From the NCBI GenBank assembly GCA_016742295.1, contig JACVCA010000118.1:1-5006 (forward strand): a DNA stretch of 5,006 nt, in the 5' to 3' direction. The notes beneath the pieces were generated by a model. The model was not told the DNA's origin. It did not search any database and was given only the letters and a program-made list of their open reading frames with translations. Source of the DNA: Alphaproteobacteria bacterium. GTDB taxonomy: Bacteria; Pseudomonadota; Alphaproteobacteria; JAGOMX01. How positions within the stretch are numbered: position 1 is the first letter of the stretch; every line of letters begins with the position of its first letter. Shown piece after piece: positions 4,831 through 5,006 of this stretch. Both the position numbers and the translations under genes were made by a program.

Positions 4831-5006
4831 ATGAATAATAGAGTAAAAAACCCTGAGAATTTGCTGCAGAAAGATCTTATTCGGACCCTACTTTGATTGG
4901 GATAAGGCTAAATATTTTTATTATATTGCAAAACTAGGAAGTCTTTCAGAAACGGGAAAATTTTTAAATATCTCTCAGCCCATTTTAAGCCGAAAAATAA
5001 GAATTT
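4831..5006 (+). CDS. LysR-type regulator, N-terminal part, with a frame change at CTT TGA
   Basis: From 4892 to the right edge the frame encodes FDWDKAKYFYYIAKLGSLS and then SQPILSRKIRI, the N-terminal helix-turn-helix of LysR-family regulators (compare DWDKLRxFYxVAExGSFT and SQPALSRQI). That frame has a stop at 4844-4846 and no ATG, GTG or TTG after it. The only nearby ATG, 4831, is one frame off and reads 21 codons to TGA 4894-4896. The two join exactly at CTT TGA T (4891-4897): a +1 slip gives RTLL-DWDKAKYFYY, a natural family start. So this is a programmed +1 frameshift, a recent single-base frameshift (pseudogene), or a gene using a rare start such as ATT 4859. No clear ribosome binding site precedes 4831. 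The LysR family call is good; the 5' end is unresolved. Confidence 0.62.

Noticed and set aside
1..5006. tRNA or rRNA genes, CRISPR arrays, insertion sequences or phage genes
   Set aside because: I saw no cloverleaf-like segment, spaced repeat array, transposase motif or flanking inverted repeats.

Overview
The window reads as AT-rich alphaproteobacterial chromosome, probably from a host-associated lineage such as Holosporales or Rickettsiales. The evidence is the hemH-hemE pair beside a DnaA-box-rich gap, as in Caulobacter and Rickettsia origins, and a stand-alone F0 operon with both b' and b subunits. The order-level placement is inference from gene content and base composition.

Layout: positions 1-1924 hold two haem genes on the minus strand. 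Ferrochelatase (hemH) runs off the left edge, and uroporphyrinogen decarboxylase (hemE) sits upstream of it with a 4-base ATGA overlap. Positions 1925-2382 have no gene but contain two perfect DnaA boxes, at least six one-mismatch boxes, a triplet-periodic tract like a DnaA-trio element and an all-A/T stretch. This is my candidate for the chromosomal replication origin. Positions 2383-4397 are the F0 operon atpB-atpE-atpG(b')-atpF on the plus strand. Its products form the membrane proton channel, c-ring and peripheral stalk of ATP synthase. No atpI precedes it and no F1 gene follows it.

Beyond atpF, 4394-4588 (minus strand) is a 64-residue cysteine-rich predicted lipoprotein whose stop codon interlocks with that of atpF. 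Positions 4589-4830 are very AT-rich, with a possible promoter for the lipoprotein gene and a weak terminator-like hairpin. From 4831 to the right edge is the start of a LysR-type regulator. Its only ATG is in a different frame from the helix-turn-helix, and the two frames meet at CTT TGA, the same slip sequence as the RF2 (prfB) programmed +1 frameshift.

Haem and ATP-synthase genes both point away from the candidate origin, so each would be co-directional with its replication fork. The points most worth checking are the origin with its trio-like element, the CTT-TGA junction in the LysR gene, and the small Cys-rich lipoprotein.
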